Positions 8,352-18,306 of a stretch of DNA of 64,000 bases are shown here, piece by piece. A model generated the notes under the pieces. The model made no database searches. It saw only the letters and a list, made by a program, of their open reading frames with translations, and had not been told where the DNA came from. Numbering within the stretch: position 1 is the first letter of the stretch; every line of letters begins with the position of its first letter. The position numbers and the translations under genes are program-made. Source of the DNA: JAQBQB01 sp963846925 (GTDB taxonomy: Bacteria; Gemmatimonadota; Gemmatimonadetes; Gemmatimonadales; Gemmatimonadaceae); the NCBI GenBank assembly GCA_963846925.1, contig CAWJXW010000019.1, positions 1-64,000 on the forward strand. Direction: 5' to 3'.

Positions 8352-11029
8352 CTAGCCTCCAGCGCGCAGAGCCTCCAATGGATCCACTCGGAGCGCGCGT
8401 CTCGCCGGAATGATCGACGCCCCGATCGCGACGATGGCCAGCAGCACCGATGTCCCCACGAGCGACGCCGGATCGGTCGGCGCCACGCCGAACAACAACG
8501 TTCGGATCGCGCGCCCGACCAAGCCCGAAGCGACGAGCCCCGCGGCGAGGCCCACCGCGCGAGATCACGATCCCCTCGGACATGACCAGCAGCAGCACCG
8601 AGCGATTCGCCGCGCCCAGCGCCATTCGCACGCCGATCTCATAGCGGCGCAGCGTGACGGCGTAGGCGATGACGCCGTACGTGCCAAGGCCGGCCAGCAG
8701 GAGCGCGAGCACGGCGAAGCCCGCGAGCAGCACCGTGCTGAATTTTCTCACGGCGACCGACACGCCGACGATCTGTTCGAGACTTCTGATTTCCGACACA
8801 GGCACGGTGCGATCGAGCGCGGCGACCTCGCGGCGAAGGGCCGGAACCAGCGCGAACGGATCGCCGTCCGTGCGGATGACCAGCGACATGTCCTTCGGCC
8901 GGTAGTAGGCGTTCTTGGCCGATTGGCCGTACGCGAAATACATCGTCGGCTCCGGAGGATCGCCGAAGCCGCGCGACTGGATGTCGCCGACGACGCCGAC
9001 CACCGTGAGAGTGAGACGGAGTCAGCGCCGAGGCGCAACCGCTTCCCGATCGCGTTCTGCCCGGGCCACTCCGCGCGCGCGAGCTTCTTCGCTCACGATC
9101 ACTACCGGCTGAGAGCCGTCGCGGTCGCCGCCGTTGAAGTCACGTCCGGCGACGCACTGGGATTCCCGCCGCGGCGAAGTAGTCGGGCGTCACCTGCTGC
9201 GGAACTGCCAGCGGCCACCGCCCGTCGGGATAACTTCCGCCCTCGGGTCGGTATCCCCACAGACCGCCCGATGCCGACGACCGGGAGCCACCCCGCGGCT
9301 CCGGCGACTCGAACGCCGGGGATCGTGCGCACGCGGGTCATCAACTGTTCATAGAAAATCGACGCGCGTGCGTCGTCGTACGCGCGCGGCAGGAGCGCGA
9401 TCTCGGCGGTGAGCGACGCCGCGCGGGTCGAAGCCGAGCTGTTGGTGCTGCAGACGCCCACAGGCTGCGGAGGAGCATCCCGGCCCCCGACAGCGACGTG
9501 ACGGCGAGCGCCATCTCCGATGCGACGAGCGTTCGTCGCAGCGCTCTCGACGCTCCCTCGATGCCGGTCGTCTCTCCCGCCGCTGTCCTTCAACCCGCTC
9601 GCAAGGTCGCCGCGGGACGCGCGCAGCGACGGCACGACACCGATCAACACAGCGGTGACGATCGCGACGTCGCGGCGGTGAACGAGAGCACTCTCCAGTC
9701 GGTGCCGACGTCGTCGAGACGCGGCACGACCGCCGGAGCCACCGCGACGAAAACGCGATCGACGACGATCGCGAGCGCCAGCCCTATCACGGCGCCGATC
9801 ACCGACAACACGGCACCTCTCGGTCGACAGTTGCACGACCAGCCGGCGCTCGCGACGCGCCGAGCGCGCGTCCGCACGGCCAACTCCTTCTCCCGCGCCG
9901 CGCCGCGCACCAGCAGCAGGTTCGCGACGTTCGCGCAGGCGATCAACAGGATGAATCCCACCGCGCCGAGGAGCGCGAGGAGGTATGGACGCGTCTGCCC
10001 GACCAGCTCCTCGCGCACGCCGGTGAGGTGCGGCGTGAGCGGCGCCTTCGGGTCGAACTTCGCTGGCTCGGCGCGCATGATCGCGCGAGCGACGCCGAGC
10101 GCTTCGGCGCGAGCCTGGTCGAGCGTGAAACCGGAGCGCAAGCGTCCGACCATGAACAGGTAGTGTTGATTGCGGTCGCCGAGGCTGTCGAGGTTGAACC
10201 TCGCCCTCGGGATCCACACGGCGGTCGTGGCCTTGGGATACTCGAAGCGCGGCGCCATCACGCCGATCACCACGCGCGGCGCGCCATCGAGGGTGATCGT
10301 CCGGCCGATCGACCGACGCGCGAACCCGCGAAGTCGCGCTGCCAGAGACCGTAACTGAGCACGGCCACTCTGGCGATCTTCGAGTCATGATCGTCGGCGA
10401 CGAAGGTCCGGCCGAGCACCGGTTTCGCGCCGATCACGTCGAAGAACCCTTCGCTCGCCCGAGCGACGCCGCACGCGCTCGGGGCGCGAATCGGCGTCGA
10501 CCGTCGCGCTGAGCGTCGCGGTGCGCTGGTCGTACGCCGCGAGTCCCGCAATCGATTTCATCTCGCGCTTGTAGTCGATGAAATCCGGCTCGGAGGTGAG
10601 CCACTGCGGCGGCTCGTGTCCGAACGAGAAGAGCTGCTCGTCTCGCGGATACGGCAGCGGCCGCAGAAGGACGCCGCTCACGACGCTGAAGATCGCCGCG
10701 TTGGCGCCCACGCCGAGGGCGACCGTTCCGATCACGAGCGCGGCGAACCGCGGCCGTTGCCGCAGCCCGCGAAGAGCGAACGCCAGATCCTGCCGCAGCG
10801 TGTCGACGGCGCCGCCGCCAGAGACGAACGAGCGCAGATGCTCCGCGGCGGCCGACACGACGACGTCGCCGACGGTGCGCAGCCACAGCGCCGCGATCGA
10901 TTCGCGGTGTTGAGCGGCGAGGGCCAGGCGGTCGCGCTGAAAGTCGCGCATCGCGCGTCCGTACCGCGCGCGAAACTCGGCCGGATACAACCGCAGCAAC
11001 AGCTCGTAGAATCGCTCGCCGCGCGTCAT
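8352..11029 (-). pseudogene. ADOP-type MacB permease, disrupted by many frameshifts
   Basis: Pieces of one ADOP (acidobacterial duplicated orphan permease) follow each other in changing frames. The N-terminal ADOP leader (RFYELLLRLYPAEFRARYG) and MacB core begin at 11029; next come the segments EGFFDVIGAKPVLGRTF, ALLGAVGFILLIACANVANL, VVPSLRASRGDLASGLKDSGG, VVGVVGDIQSRGFGDPPEP, FAVLALLLAGLGTYGVIAYAV and finally IIPARRALRVDPLEALRAGG at the C-terminus. At least seven indels lie in 2.7 kb, far denser than elsewhere in the window, so true decay is more likely here than scattered sequence error. Total length is close to that of an intact gene. It overlaps the PadR gene by 4 bases, a standard PadR-ADOP arrangement. 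Confidence 0.85.
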
Positions 11030-11400
11030 GCTTGCCTCGGCGATATCGCGGCGTTGGCCTCGACGATGCGCATCAGCGCGCGGAGCCGCTCGAGCTCCGC
11101 GGCCAGCACCTGGCGGCCGAACGGAAGCAGCCGGTAGTAGATCCGCCGCTCGTCGTCACCGCGGCCGGCGGGGCGCGGCTCGGTCTCGTCCACGAGCCCG
11201 TCGTTCTGCAGCTTGCGGATGTGGCGGTACAGGTTCCCGGCTTCGAGCGCGACGCGCCCCTCGGTGTGCTCGACGATGTCCTGGCGGAGCCCGTAGCCGT
11301 GCCGCTCGCCGGTACTGAGCATGGTGAGCACGAGCAGCTCGATCGGCTTGAGCGGCAGGAGCGCGCGCGGATCGCGCGGCCGAGGACGCGAGGGGCTCAC
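11026..11400 (-). CDS. PadR family transcriptional regulator
   Basis: A 124-residue winged-helix regulator. Motifs include LLVLTMLSTGERHGYGLRQDI, the recognition-helix region LEAGNLYRHIRKLQNDGLV, and the wing with DERRIYYRLLPFGRQVL. The start is GTG with GGAGG 7 bases upstream. The stop overlaps the ATG of the following ADOP permease (ATGA), so the two are coupled. PadR proteins usually repress their own operon, and an extended palindrome lies just upstream. The partner permease is broken, which may leave the regulator without its target. Confidence 0.92.
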   Translation of the reverse strand: MSPSRPRPRDPRALLPLKPIELLVLTMLSTGERHGYGLRQDIVEHTEGRVALEAGNLYRHIRKLQNDGLVDETEPRPAGRGDDERRIYYRLLPFGRQVLAAELERLRALMRIVEANAAISPRQA

Positions 11401-11420
11401 CGGACCTCCGGGTGAAGACG

Positions 11421-11463
11421 ACTATGCTCAGTTCGACCGCATTGTGGTCAAACTGAGCATAGT
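11421..11463. promoter_or_regulatory. PadR operator, 18-bp inverted repeat
   Basis: ACTATGCTCAGTTCGACC (11421-11438) and GGTCAAACTGAGCATAGT (11446-11463) are inverted copies with one mismatch and a 7-base centre, ending 21 bases upstream of the padR GTG. On the minus strand it also contains TTGACC and CATAGT hexamers, so the operator probably overlaps the promoter. Autoregulation by PadR is the expected use. Confidence 0.75.
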
Positions 11464-11490
11464 AGACACCCGCAGGTCTGGAAAGGGTTT

Positions 11491-11534
11491 ACCGGTCCAC
11501 CGGTCCACCGGTCCACCGGTCCACCGGTCCACCG
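11491..11534. repeat. Tandem octamer ACCGGTCC, 5.5 copies
   Basis: Five perfect copies of ACCGGTCC and a partial sixth, just 3' of the stop of the first amidohydrolase. The unit contains the palindrome ACCGGT, so neighbouring copies can pair as ACCGG-TCCA-CCGGT. The same octamer array recurs at 18268, 39526 and 60792. Confidence 0.9.
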
Positions 11535-11540
11535 TCTCCT

Positions 11541-12908
11541 CTACGGCCGATCCTTGAACTGCGCGTTGAGCTGCGTGTGCTTCGTGTCGAGCGGCACGTT
11601 GCGCCCGTCGATGAACAGGTACTTCGTGTCCACCTTCGCCTCGAGCATGTCGCCGGTGGTGACGACGATGTTCGCCATCTTGCCGACCTCGATCGAGCCC
11701 ATGCGGTCTCCGACGCCGAAGATCTGCGCGGGCCAGAGCGTCACCGCCTTGAGCGCATCCGTCTTCGACAGGCCGTTTGCCGCGGCCATGCCGGCGTTGT
11801 ACGGGAGCGTGCGAACCTCCGATCCCTTGTCACCCGTCGAGATCGCGAACGTCACGCCCGCCGCGGACAGCTTGGCGGGAATGCTGTAGTTGATGTCGTA
11901 CGGATCGTCCTCGCGCGACGGCAGGTGCATCACGGCCGTCACGACGACCGGCACGTTGTGCTGCTTGAGGAACGCGGCGACTTGCGGCGACTGCTCGCCG
12001 CCCAGGATGATCGGCTTGAGGTGCATTTCCTCCGCGAAATTCACCGCGTCGCGGATGTCGTTCGCGCGATCGGCCGGGAAGATGACGGGCATCTGGCCGC
12101 GCAGCGCCGGCAGCATCGACTCGAGCACCACGTCGTGCGCGGGGCGCGGAATCGTCTTGTCCTTGGCGTAGGCGTCCTGCGCCTTGCCGTACGCGTCGGC
12201 GTCGCGGAGGAGCTTGCGCAGCGAGTCCATCTGCGCCTGACGAACGCGGTTCGCGTCGGCCGGCGCGCCCTGCTGCAGCGCGGCGGCGCGGGCGAAACCG
12301 CGTCCGCCAAACCCCGAGCGCGGCAGCTCGACGACGAGCGCCAGCTTCGGGATGACGGCCATCTTGGGCGGCGTGTCGCCGGCGAGGTTCATCAGCGCGG
12401 CTTGTCCCGACAGGATGCCGCCGGTCGGGCGCGACACGACCGTCGTGATACCGACGACCCGCGCCACGCCGATGTGCGCGCTGTGCGGGTCGATGCCGTA
12501 GAACGCCTGCGCGTTCGGGTTGAACGAGCCGACCTCCGAGATGTCGACCGTCGCCACCGCGCCCTGGCCGATCTCAGAGAGACCGATGCTCGACCCGGTC
12601 TCGATCATCCCCGGGTAGACCATCAGCCCCGTCGCGTTGATCACCTGCGCGTTGGCCGGCACCTGCACGTTCGCGCCCGCCCCCACAGCGGTGATCTTGC
12701 CGCCGCTGATCACGACGGTGCCGTTCGGGATCTCGGCGCCGCTGACGGTGACGACCGTTCCGCCGCGAATCGCGAAGGTTCCCTGCGGCCCCGGATTCGG
12801 GTTGAACGATCCGAGTTGAGCGTACGCGGACACCGGCAGCGCGGCGAGGCCCGCGAGGGCCATCCAGCGGGCGCGACTGCCCATTCCATGTCTCATTGCG
12901 TTGATCAC
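11541..12908 (-). CDS. Secreted amidohydrolase-family protein without HxH
   Basis: A 455-residue protein with signal peptide (ALAGLAALPVSAYAQ) and the overall fold of imidazolonepropionase-like amidohydrolases: an N-terminal beta-sandwich strand set (IRGGTVVTVSGAEIPNGTVV), a TIM-barrel region and the closing GVGDRMGSIEVGKMANIVV, where other members read GSIEVGKDADVVI. Where active members have GxxDxHxH, this one reads VYPGMIETGSS, so both metal-ligand histidines are absent. It may be non-catalytic or use another mechanism. The GTG start has GAGGAGGG close upstream and lies 13 bases behind the stop of the next amidohydrolase, so the three genes form an operon. Confidence 0.85.
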   Translation of the reverse strand: MINAMRHGMGSRARWMALAGLAALPVSAYAQLGSFNPNPGPQGTFAIRGGTVVTVSGAEIPNGTVVISGGKITAVGAGANVQVPANAQVINATGLMVYPGMIETGSSIGLSEIGQGAVATVDISEVGSFNPNAQAFYGIDPHSAHIGVARVVGITTVVSRPTGGILSGQAALMNLAGDTPPKMAVIPKLALVVELPRSGFGGRGFARAAALQQGAPADANRVRQAQMDSLRKLLRDADAYGKAQDAYAKDKTIPRPAHDVVLESMLPALRGQMPVIFPADRANDIRDAVNFAEEMHLKPIILGGEQSPQVAAFLKQHNVPVVVTAVMHLPSREDDPYDINYSIPAKLSAAGVTFAISTGDKGSEVRTLPYNAGMAAANGLSKTDALKAVTLWPAQIFGVGDRMGSIEVGKMANIVVTTGDMLEAKVDTKYLFIDGRNVPLDTKHTQLNAQFKDRP

Positions 12909-12921
12909 GAATCCACCCTCC

Positions 12922-14286
12922 TCAAGGAATCACGGGACGGCGGCCGCGATCGGCGGCCTCGAGCGACGCGCGTTCCTTCGCCATCCGATCGCGCATCGCG
13001 GCGTCCTGCTTTTTGTCGAAGAACACTTCGCCGTCGATGAACGTCGTTTCGGCCGACGAGTACACGCTGAGCGGATCGCCGGACCAGATCACGACGTCGG
13101 CATCCTTGCCCACCTCGATCGAGCCCACCTTGTCCTGCACGCCCAGCTGCACGGCGCCGTTGTAGGTGATCGTCTTGAGCGCTTCGTCCTCGGAGAGCCC
13201 GCCGTAGCGCATCATTTTCGCGGCGTCGATGTTGAGCCGCCGCGCGCGCTCGTCGGAATCGGAGTTCACCGTCGCGACGACGCCGTGGTGCATGAGGATC
13301 GCCGTGTTGTACGGGATCGCGTCGTACGCCTCGACCTTGTACGACCACTCGTCGGCGAACGTCGACAGCCCGGTGCCGGCCTGCGCGATCTCCGCCGCGA
13401 TTTTATATCCTTCCAATCCATGTTGTAGTGTCTTGACCGTGAAGCCGAACTCCTTCGCGACGTTCAGAAGCATCAACATCTCGTCGGCCCGATAAGAATG
13501 CGCGTGCACGAAGCGCTTCCCCTCGAGCACCTCGACGAGCGGCTCGAGCTCCAGGTCGCGCTCCGGCGCCACCGCGGTCTTGTCGCCCGCCTTCACCTTC
13601 GCGTTGTAGTCGTCCCACGACGCCTTGTAGTCGCGGGCGCGGGTGAACGCGTCGCGCAGCACTTCTTCTTGGCCCATTCGGGTAGCCGGGTAACGCAGTG
13701 GACGCCCCTGCGCCTGGGCCGCCGTTTGGGAGTTCTTTTGGGTCACGTTCTCGCCGAGGGCGAACTTGATCCCCGGCATCGCGCCGGGGAACAGCATCTC
13801 GGTGACGTCGTGCCCCCACTTGAGCTTCACGACGGCGTTCTGTCCGCCGATCGTGTTCGCCGAGCCGTGGAGCACGTTGATCGTCGTGACGCCGCCCGCG
13901 AGCTGGCGGTAGATGTTGATGTCCGTCGGGTTGAGCACGTCGCGAATGCGCACCATCGACGTCACCGAGAGCGAGCCCTCGTTCACGGCGTCGATCATCG
14001 TGTGCGAGTGCGGGTCGATGATGCCGGGCATCACGTACTTGCCCGTCGCGTCGACGACCGTCGCGCCCGCGGGCGCCGAGAGGTTCTTGCCGATCCGCGC
14101 GATCTTGCCGTTCTGCAGCAGTAGATCGGTGTTCTCGAGCTTCCCTTTGGTGACCGTGAGAACCGTCGCGTTCTTGATGAGCGTCGTGGATGGCTTGGCG
14201 GCGGTCGACGGCTGCGCCTGCTGCGCGCCAGCCGTCGACGCGGCTGCCGCAGTCACAACGAGTATGGCGATTGAGAGTTTGGACAT
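12922..14286 (-). CDS. Secreted amidohydrolase with intact metal site
   Basis: About 454 residues with a signal peptide (SIAILVVTAAAASTAGAQ). It has the family frame VDATGKYVMPGIIDPHSH, in which the HxH metal ligands are present, further on FVHAHSYRADEML and LQHGLEGY histidines, and a late LMHHGVVATVNSDSDE aspartate, so it should be a metal-dependent hydrolase of imidazolonepropionase-like type. The natural substrate is unknown; relatives act on cyclic amides or dipeptides. It sits between two paralogues lacking HxH. The ATG at 14286 was chosen because it begins a clean signal peptide; an in-frame start at 14334 would overlap the preceding gene. Confidence 0.88.
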   Translation of the reverse strand: MSKLSIAILVVTAAAASTAGAQQAQPSTAAKPSTTLIKNATVLTVTKGKLENTDLLLQNGKIARIGKNLSAPAGATVVDATGKYVMPGIIDPHSHTMIDAVNEGSLSVTSMVRIRDVLNPTDINIYRQLAGGVTTINVLHGSANTIGGQNAVVKLKWGHDVTEMLFPGAMPGIKFALGENVTQKNSQTAAQAQGRPLRYPATRMGQEEVLRDAFTRARDYKASWDDYNAKVKAGDKTAVAPERDLELEPLVEVLEGKRFVHAHSYRADEMLMLLNVAKEFGFTVKTLQHGLEGYKIAAEIAQAGTGLSTFADEWSYKVEAYDAIPYNTAILMHHGVVATVNSDSDERARRLNIDAAKMMRYGGLSEDEALKTITYNGAVQLGVQDKVGSIEVGKDADVVIWSGDPLSVYSSAETTFIDGEVFFDKKQDAAMRDRMAKERASLEAADRGRRPVIP

Positions 14287-14330
14287 GTGTGTCTCGAGGA
14301 GTGATTCGAAAAGGTGGTCGCCGCGTACGC

Positions 14331-16071
14331 TCACGCGCCCGGCGGCCGTCCTCGCCGCCCGCCGCCCTGGCCGGCATCCGGCTTGGTGCCCACGAACGTC
14401 GCCTGCGGATGCCCGACGACGGCGACCGTGCCGCGCATCAGGTTGCCGTCGATCGTCCCGCTGAACCGACCTTCCTCCGTGCCGGAGCCCATCGTCAGCG
14501 ACGCGCTGAACTGCACGTCGCCCGCCGGCCCGATCGACCCATTAGAAATCTGTGAACTGCCGAGCGACCCCTGGATCGTGCCGCGGAGCTGGTCGCCGAC
14601 CTGCTGCACCGTCAGCGTCACCGGCTTCTCGCCTTCGTCGGTCGTGATGGTGATGGTCCACGTGCCCGCGGCGAGCGACGCGGCGGCAATAGCCGGCGCG
14701 CGCGCTTCGATCGGCATGCCGTCGATGAAGACGTGCGCCACGCGGCCCGTGAATAGATCGCCGCGCGTCACCGTGAGGTTCGCGACCTTGCCCACTTCGA
14801 TCGTGCCCAGCCGGTCGCTCACGCCGAGGATTTCGGCCGGCGTCAGCGTCAGGGCGCGCACCGCCTGGTCGGCGGTGAGGCCGTTCTCCACCGCGCGCGC
14901 CACGTTGCCGAGGTAGTCGGGCCACGTCGTGAGGCCGCCGTCCTCGAACGCGAACTTCACCCCCGCCTGTTGCAGCTTCGCCGCGAGCTTCGGCGCCTCG
15001 ACGCGCGCACGCAGCGTGCGCAGCGGCTCGGGGTCGGCGTCGGGCGACGCCTGGGGACGGCGCGGGAAGTTGAGCGACAGCAGCACCGGCACGTTCTCCG
15101 CCTTGAGCCGCGCCGCGACCAGGTCCGCCTCCTCGCCGCCGGCGATGATCGGACGGATGTTGAATTCCTTGGCGAGATCGAGCGCGCGCTCGATCTCGCG
15201 CTGCGACGACGCTTCCATGACGACGGGAATCTGCCGCTGCAGCACGGGCTGCAGCGCCTCGAGCGAGGGATCGGGCTCGGGGCGCCGCATGCCGCGCGGG
15301 TTCTTGGCGTACGCGGCTTGCTCGGCGGCGTAGTGCTGCGCGTCGAGCAGCGTCTGGCGCAGCGCCGAGAACACGCCCATCAGAGAATTCGGATAGCCGC
15401 CGCCACGCGACGGCGTGAAGCCGATGTGCTCCGCGACGGGCGCCTTGATCAGCATCGCCTGCGCCGTTGAGCCGGCGAGGAGGATCACGGCCGACTCGCC
15501 GCGGAAGATCCCCGTCGACGGCACGGTGAGCGCCGCCGTGATGCCGGCGCTCTGCGGGCCGGCGAGCGCGTCGTCGTCGGCGTGGAGCAGATCGACGACG
15601 TTCACCTCGGGCTGGAGCCCGACCGGGTGCAGCGAGTTTGGCGCGCCGACGGGTGCGCCCTGTTGTGCCGGCGCGGCACCCCGCCCAGCCGCCTCGACCA
15701 CCTCGCCCGGCGTCCGCGACAACGGCCGCGCCGCTGCCGGTCGCGAGTCCGAGGCTGCTGTTGGCGTCGATGACACCCGGGTAGACGGTGAGGCCGCTGC
15801 CGTCGATGACGCGCGCGTCGGCCGGCGCTTGCACGTTCGCGCCGACAGCGGCGATCACGCCATTGCGCACGACCACCGTTCCGCGATCGATCGCCGGACC
15901 GGCACCGGCGACGATTCGCGCATTGGTGATCGCGTAGGCGCTCGGGGGACTCAGCTCACGGTTGGCAACGCGCTGCGCGGTCGCCGTGGGTGGGGCAAGG
16001 ACGCAGACCACGAGCATGGCGCTCGTGAGGGGGATGACGGACTGCGGGGGGGGGACGCGACGATTCGGCAT
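14331..16071 (-). CDS. Secreted amidohydrolase-family protein without HxH, one +1 frameshift
   Basis: The first gene of the amidohydrolase operon. The signal peptide region (PLTSAMLVVCVLAPPTATA) and N-terminal strands are in one frame up to GVIDANSSLGLATGSG; the remainder, from about GAPVGAPNSLHPVGLQPE to the end, is in the next frame. One surplus base in the G/C-rich stretch at about 15680-15720 explains this. The metal motif reads GVIDANSS instead of DxHxH, so the protein probably lacks the usual active site. The C-terminal 120 residues (WTITITTDEGEKPVTL to TFVGTKPD) form an extra beta-rich domain ending in a Gly/Arg-rich tail, absent from its two neighbours. Confidence 0.8.
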
Positions 16072-16309
16072 GTGGAGCGTGCTCCTCGCCAAGGTGGATC
16101 GCGAAGGGCTGGGCGGATGAAGGGGGGTAAGGCGGGGACGAACCAGGAGTTCGGCGACGCGGGAATATCGACCGGGTACACTCAGGTGTCGAGTCCGCGA
16201 AGACTCGGCGTCGTCCGGCAGAGTCCGGTCGTTTAGATTTCGCGCGGTCTCCACTGCGTCTCCGCACCCCGCCGCCGCACCCCGTCCCCCCCAGGACAGA
16301 GGACCTCGC

Positions 16310-17398
16310 ATGCGCATACAGCGTCTGGCTGTCGCGAGCTTCGTTCTCGCATTCGTCGGCTCGGTCGAAGCCGCCGCGCAGAAAGCCGGCACGACCGAGC
16401 TGGGCGTGTTTGGCCAGTTCACGCGCGCCGACGAGGCGTGGCATACCGACGATGGTTTTGGATTCGGCGGTAGGCTCGGGATTTTTCTCAACCGCCGATG
16501 GGAGCTCGAAGGAACGTTCTCGACCTCATCGTTCGACAACAAAGCGCCGCGCGCGGCGGGCACGAGCAGCGTTCAGACGTTCAACGGTCAGATCAATTTC
16601 AATCTGCCGTTCGGCCTGGGCGGTCAGACGCACGACCTCATTCTCGAGGGGGGCGTCGGCGGCCAGCGCTTCGCCAGCCACACCGACTTTTCGGCGCCGT
16701 ACGGCGGCGGCGTGCGAATTCACTTCAACGACGCGGTTGCGCTCCGCCTCGACGCGATCGTCGAGTACGTCGAGAATCCGACTGCGGCGACGTTCGGATT
16801 CCCTCCGGTGATCGGCGTGAACAGCGCCGCCGCGCGTTCCACGAACCTCGAGGTCAGAGCCGGGCTGAGCTTCTTGCTAGGCAACTCGAAAGCCGCGGCG
16901 CCCCCCGCTCCGCCGCCGCCACCGCCTCGGCGCGAAGCGCCGCCGCCGCGGACCGAGCCGCCCGCCCCGCCGGCGCGCATCGCCCCGGCCCCTAGTGCGA
17001 ACACGGACTCGATCAACGCCGTGAACCGCGCTCGAGAGGCGCTCCTCGCGCCGGTGTATTTCGATTTTGATCAATCCGAGCTGCGCGCCGATCAGCGCGC
17101 GGTGCTCGACGCCAAGCTTCCCGTGCTTCGAGCGAACCCAGGCGTGCGCATTCGCATCGACGGAAACGCGGACGAGCGCGGTTCGGACGAGTACAACCTC
17201 GCGCTCGGCATGCGGCGCGCTCAGGCGACGCGGAAGTATTTGATCGACAATGGAATCGACGCGGGGCGCATCGACGTCGCCAGCAACGGCGAGGAGAGGC
17301 CCGTGTGCCAGGGCCACGATGAGGATTGCTGGAAGCAGAATCGCCGCGACGAGTTCGTGATCGTGGCGGGCGGAGATCGGCTCACCGCGCCGCGATAA
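16310..17398 (+). CDS. OmpA-family outer membrane protein
   Basis: A 362-residue protein with signal peptide (MRIQRLAVASFVLAFVGSVEAAAQ). Residues about 25-195 form a beta-barrel with alternating hydrophobic strands and terminal LEVRAGLSFLLG. A proline-rich hinge (PPAPPPPPPRR and so on) follows, then a C-terminal OmpA/Pal peptidoglycan-binding domain: VYFDFDQSELRADQ, IRIDGNADERGSDEYNLALGMRRAQATRKYL, and a terminal strand with NRRDEFVI. It tethers the outer membrane to the cell wall. AGAGGACC lies before the ATG. Confidence 0.93.
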   Translation: MRIQRLAVASFVLAFVGSVEAAAQKAGTTELGVFGQFTRADEAWHTDDGFGFGGRLGIFLNRRWELEGTFSTSSFDNKAPRAAGTSSVQTFNGQINFNLPFGLGGQTHDLILEGGVGGQRFASHTDFSAPYGGGVRIHFNDAVALRLDAIVEYVENPTAATFGFPPVIGVNSAAARSTNLEVRAGLSFLLGNSKAAAPPAPPPPPPRREAPPPRTEPPAPPARIAPAPSANTDSINAVNRAREALLAPVYFDFDQSELRADQRAVLDAKLPVLRANPGVRIRIDGNADERGSDEYNLALGMRRAQATRKYLIDNGIDAGRIDVASNGEERPVCQGHDEDCWKQNRRDEFVIVAGGDRLTAPR

Positions 17399-17411
17399 GT
17401 CGGCTAACGGA

Positions 17412-17441
17412 GGTCTCTGGTCTCCGGTCTTTGGTCTCCGG
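17412..17441. repeat. Heptamer tandem repeat GGTCTYY
   Basis: Four imperfect heptamers (GGTCTCT, GGTCTCC, GGTCTTT, GGTCTCC) lie just 3' of the OmpA stop. The rest of the 214-base gap to the CHRD gene shows nothing recognisable. Confidence 0.6.
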
Positions 17442-17612
17442 AGAACGAAGCACGCAGGGGTGGGGCGCGGCGGATGAATCCGCCGCGCCCCGCTCGCTTT
17501 TGGGGACGCATACGCCGAAGCGGAACCGGCCTTGGCCGCCTGGGATTCGTCGCTGGCGCGGGGGGCAGGCTCTGCACGAATGCGCATCCACCAGCAGCGA
17601 GGGGTTACCACA

Positions 17613-18144
17613 ATGCCGAAACGTGCTCTAGCAGTTTTGACGCTCTCGACGCTCGCGATTGGCATCGCGTGCGGGAGCGACAACACGACCACGCCGAAGT
17701 CGACCGTGGTCCATTTCCAGGTCACACTAACGCCGGCAGGCGAGCCACCCGGCCTTCAAGGCAATCCGACCGGCAGCGGAACGTTCACCGCGACGCTCGA
17801 CACCGCCACGAACGTCTTCACGTACACGGGGACGTTTACAGGGCTCACATCGAACGTGAACAACGGCCACATCCACGGCCCGTTCACACCCGGCGGCGCA
17901 GCAACGACCGCCTCGCCGATCATCAACTTCAACACGTTGGCCGGCGCCACGTTCGTGGGCTTCGGAACGGCGAACAGCGGCTCGGTCTCGGGCACTGTCA
18001 CGCTGACCGCTTCGACTCAGCTGACCGGCGGGGATCAACGGAGACTCCGCGAAGAAGTTGCTCCTCGCCGGTAAGACGTACGTGAACATCCACACGGTTA
18101 CGAATGGGGGCGGCGAGATTCGCGCGCAGCTCATCCCTCAATGA
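17613..18144 (+). CDS. CHRD-domain lipoprotein, one +1 frameshift
   Basis: A small secreted protein of about 176 residues with signal and lipobox GIAC. It has the CHRD pattern: an alternating strand region FTATLDTATNVFTYTGTF, NNGHIHGPF, and near the end TYVNIHTVTNGGGEIRAQL, the hallmark of this domain first described in chordin. The frame changes in a GGGG run near 18030; removing one G gives a continuous protein ending at 18144. Since the indel lies in a homopolymer and the second part is well conserved, this is probably sequence error. Function in bacteria is unknown. Confidence 0.85.
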
Positions 18145-18223
18145 GTCGCATGACGGTTTCCTGACGGCCGCCGCCGATCGTTGCGCAGCGAAGCGGCAAC
18201 GAGCGACGAGTAGCCACAAACGA

Positions 18224-18259
18224 AGAGCCCCGCGTCATCCGCGGGGCTCTCTGTTTTTT
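18224..18259 (+). terminator. Rho-independent terminator
   Basis: An 11-bp perfect stem (AGAGCCCCGCG / CGCGGGGCTCT) with loop TCATC is followed by CTGTTTTTT. It ends transcription from the CHRD gene. Confidence 0.92.
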
Positions 18260-18267
18260 CGCTGTTA

Positions 18268-18306
18268 ACCGGTCCACCGGTCCACCGGTCCACCGGTCCA
18301 CCGGTC
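18268..18306. repeat. Tandem octamer ACCGGTCC, 4.9 copies
   Basis: Four perfect units and a fifth lacking its last base, running into the stop codon of the L,D-transpeptidase gene (18305-18307). It lies between convergent genes, behind the CHRD terminator. Confidence 0.9.

Noticed and set aside
11491..11534. A CRISPR-like array
   Set aside because: Units are 8 bases in direct contact without spacers, and no cas genes are present.
17399..17612. A start for the CHRD gene at 17532
   Set aside because: It would put a charged stretch before the signal peptide; the ATG at 17613 with GAGGGG upstream gives a proper lipoprotein signal.
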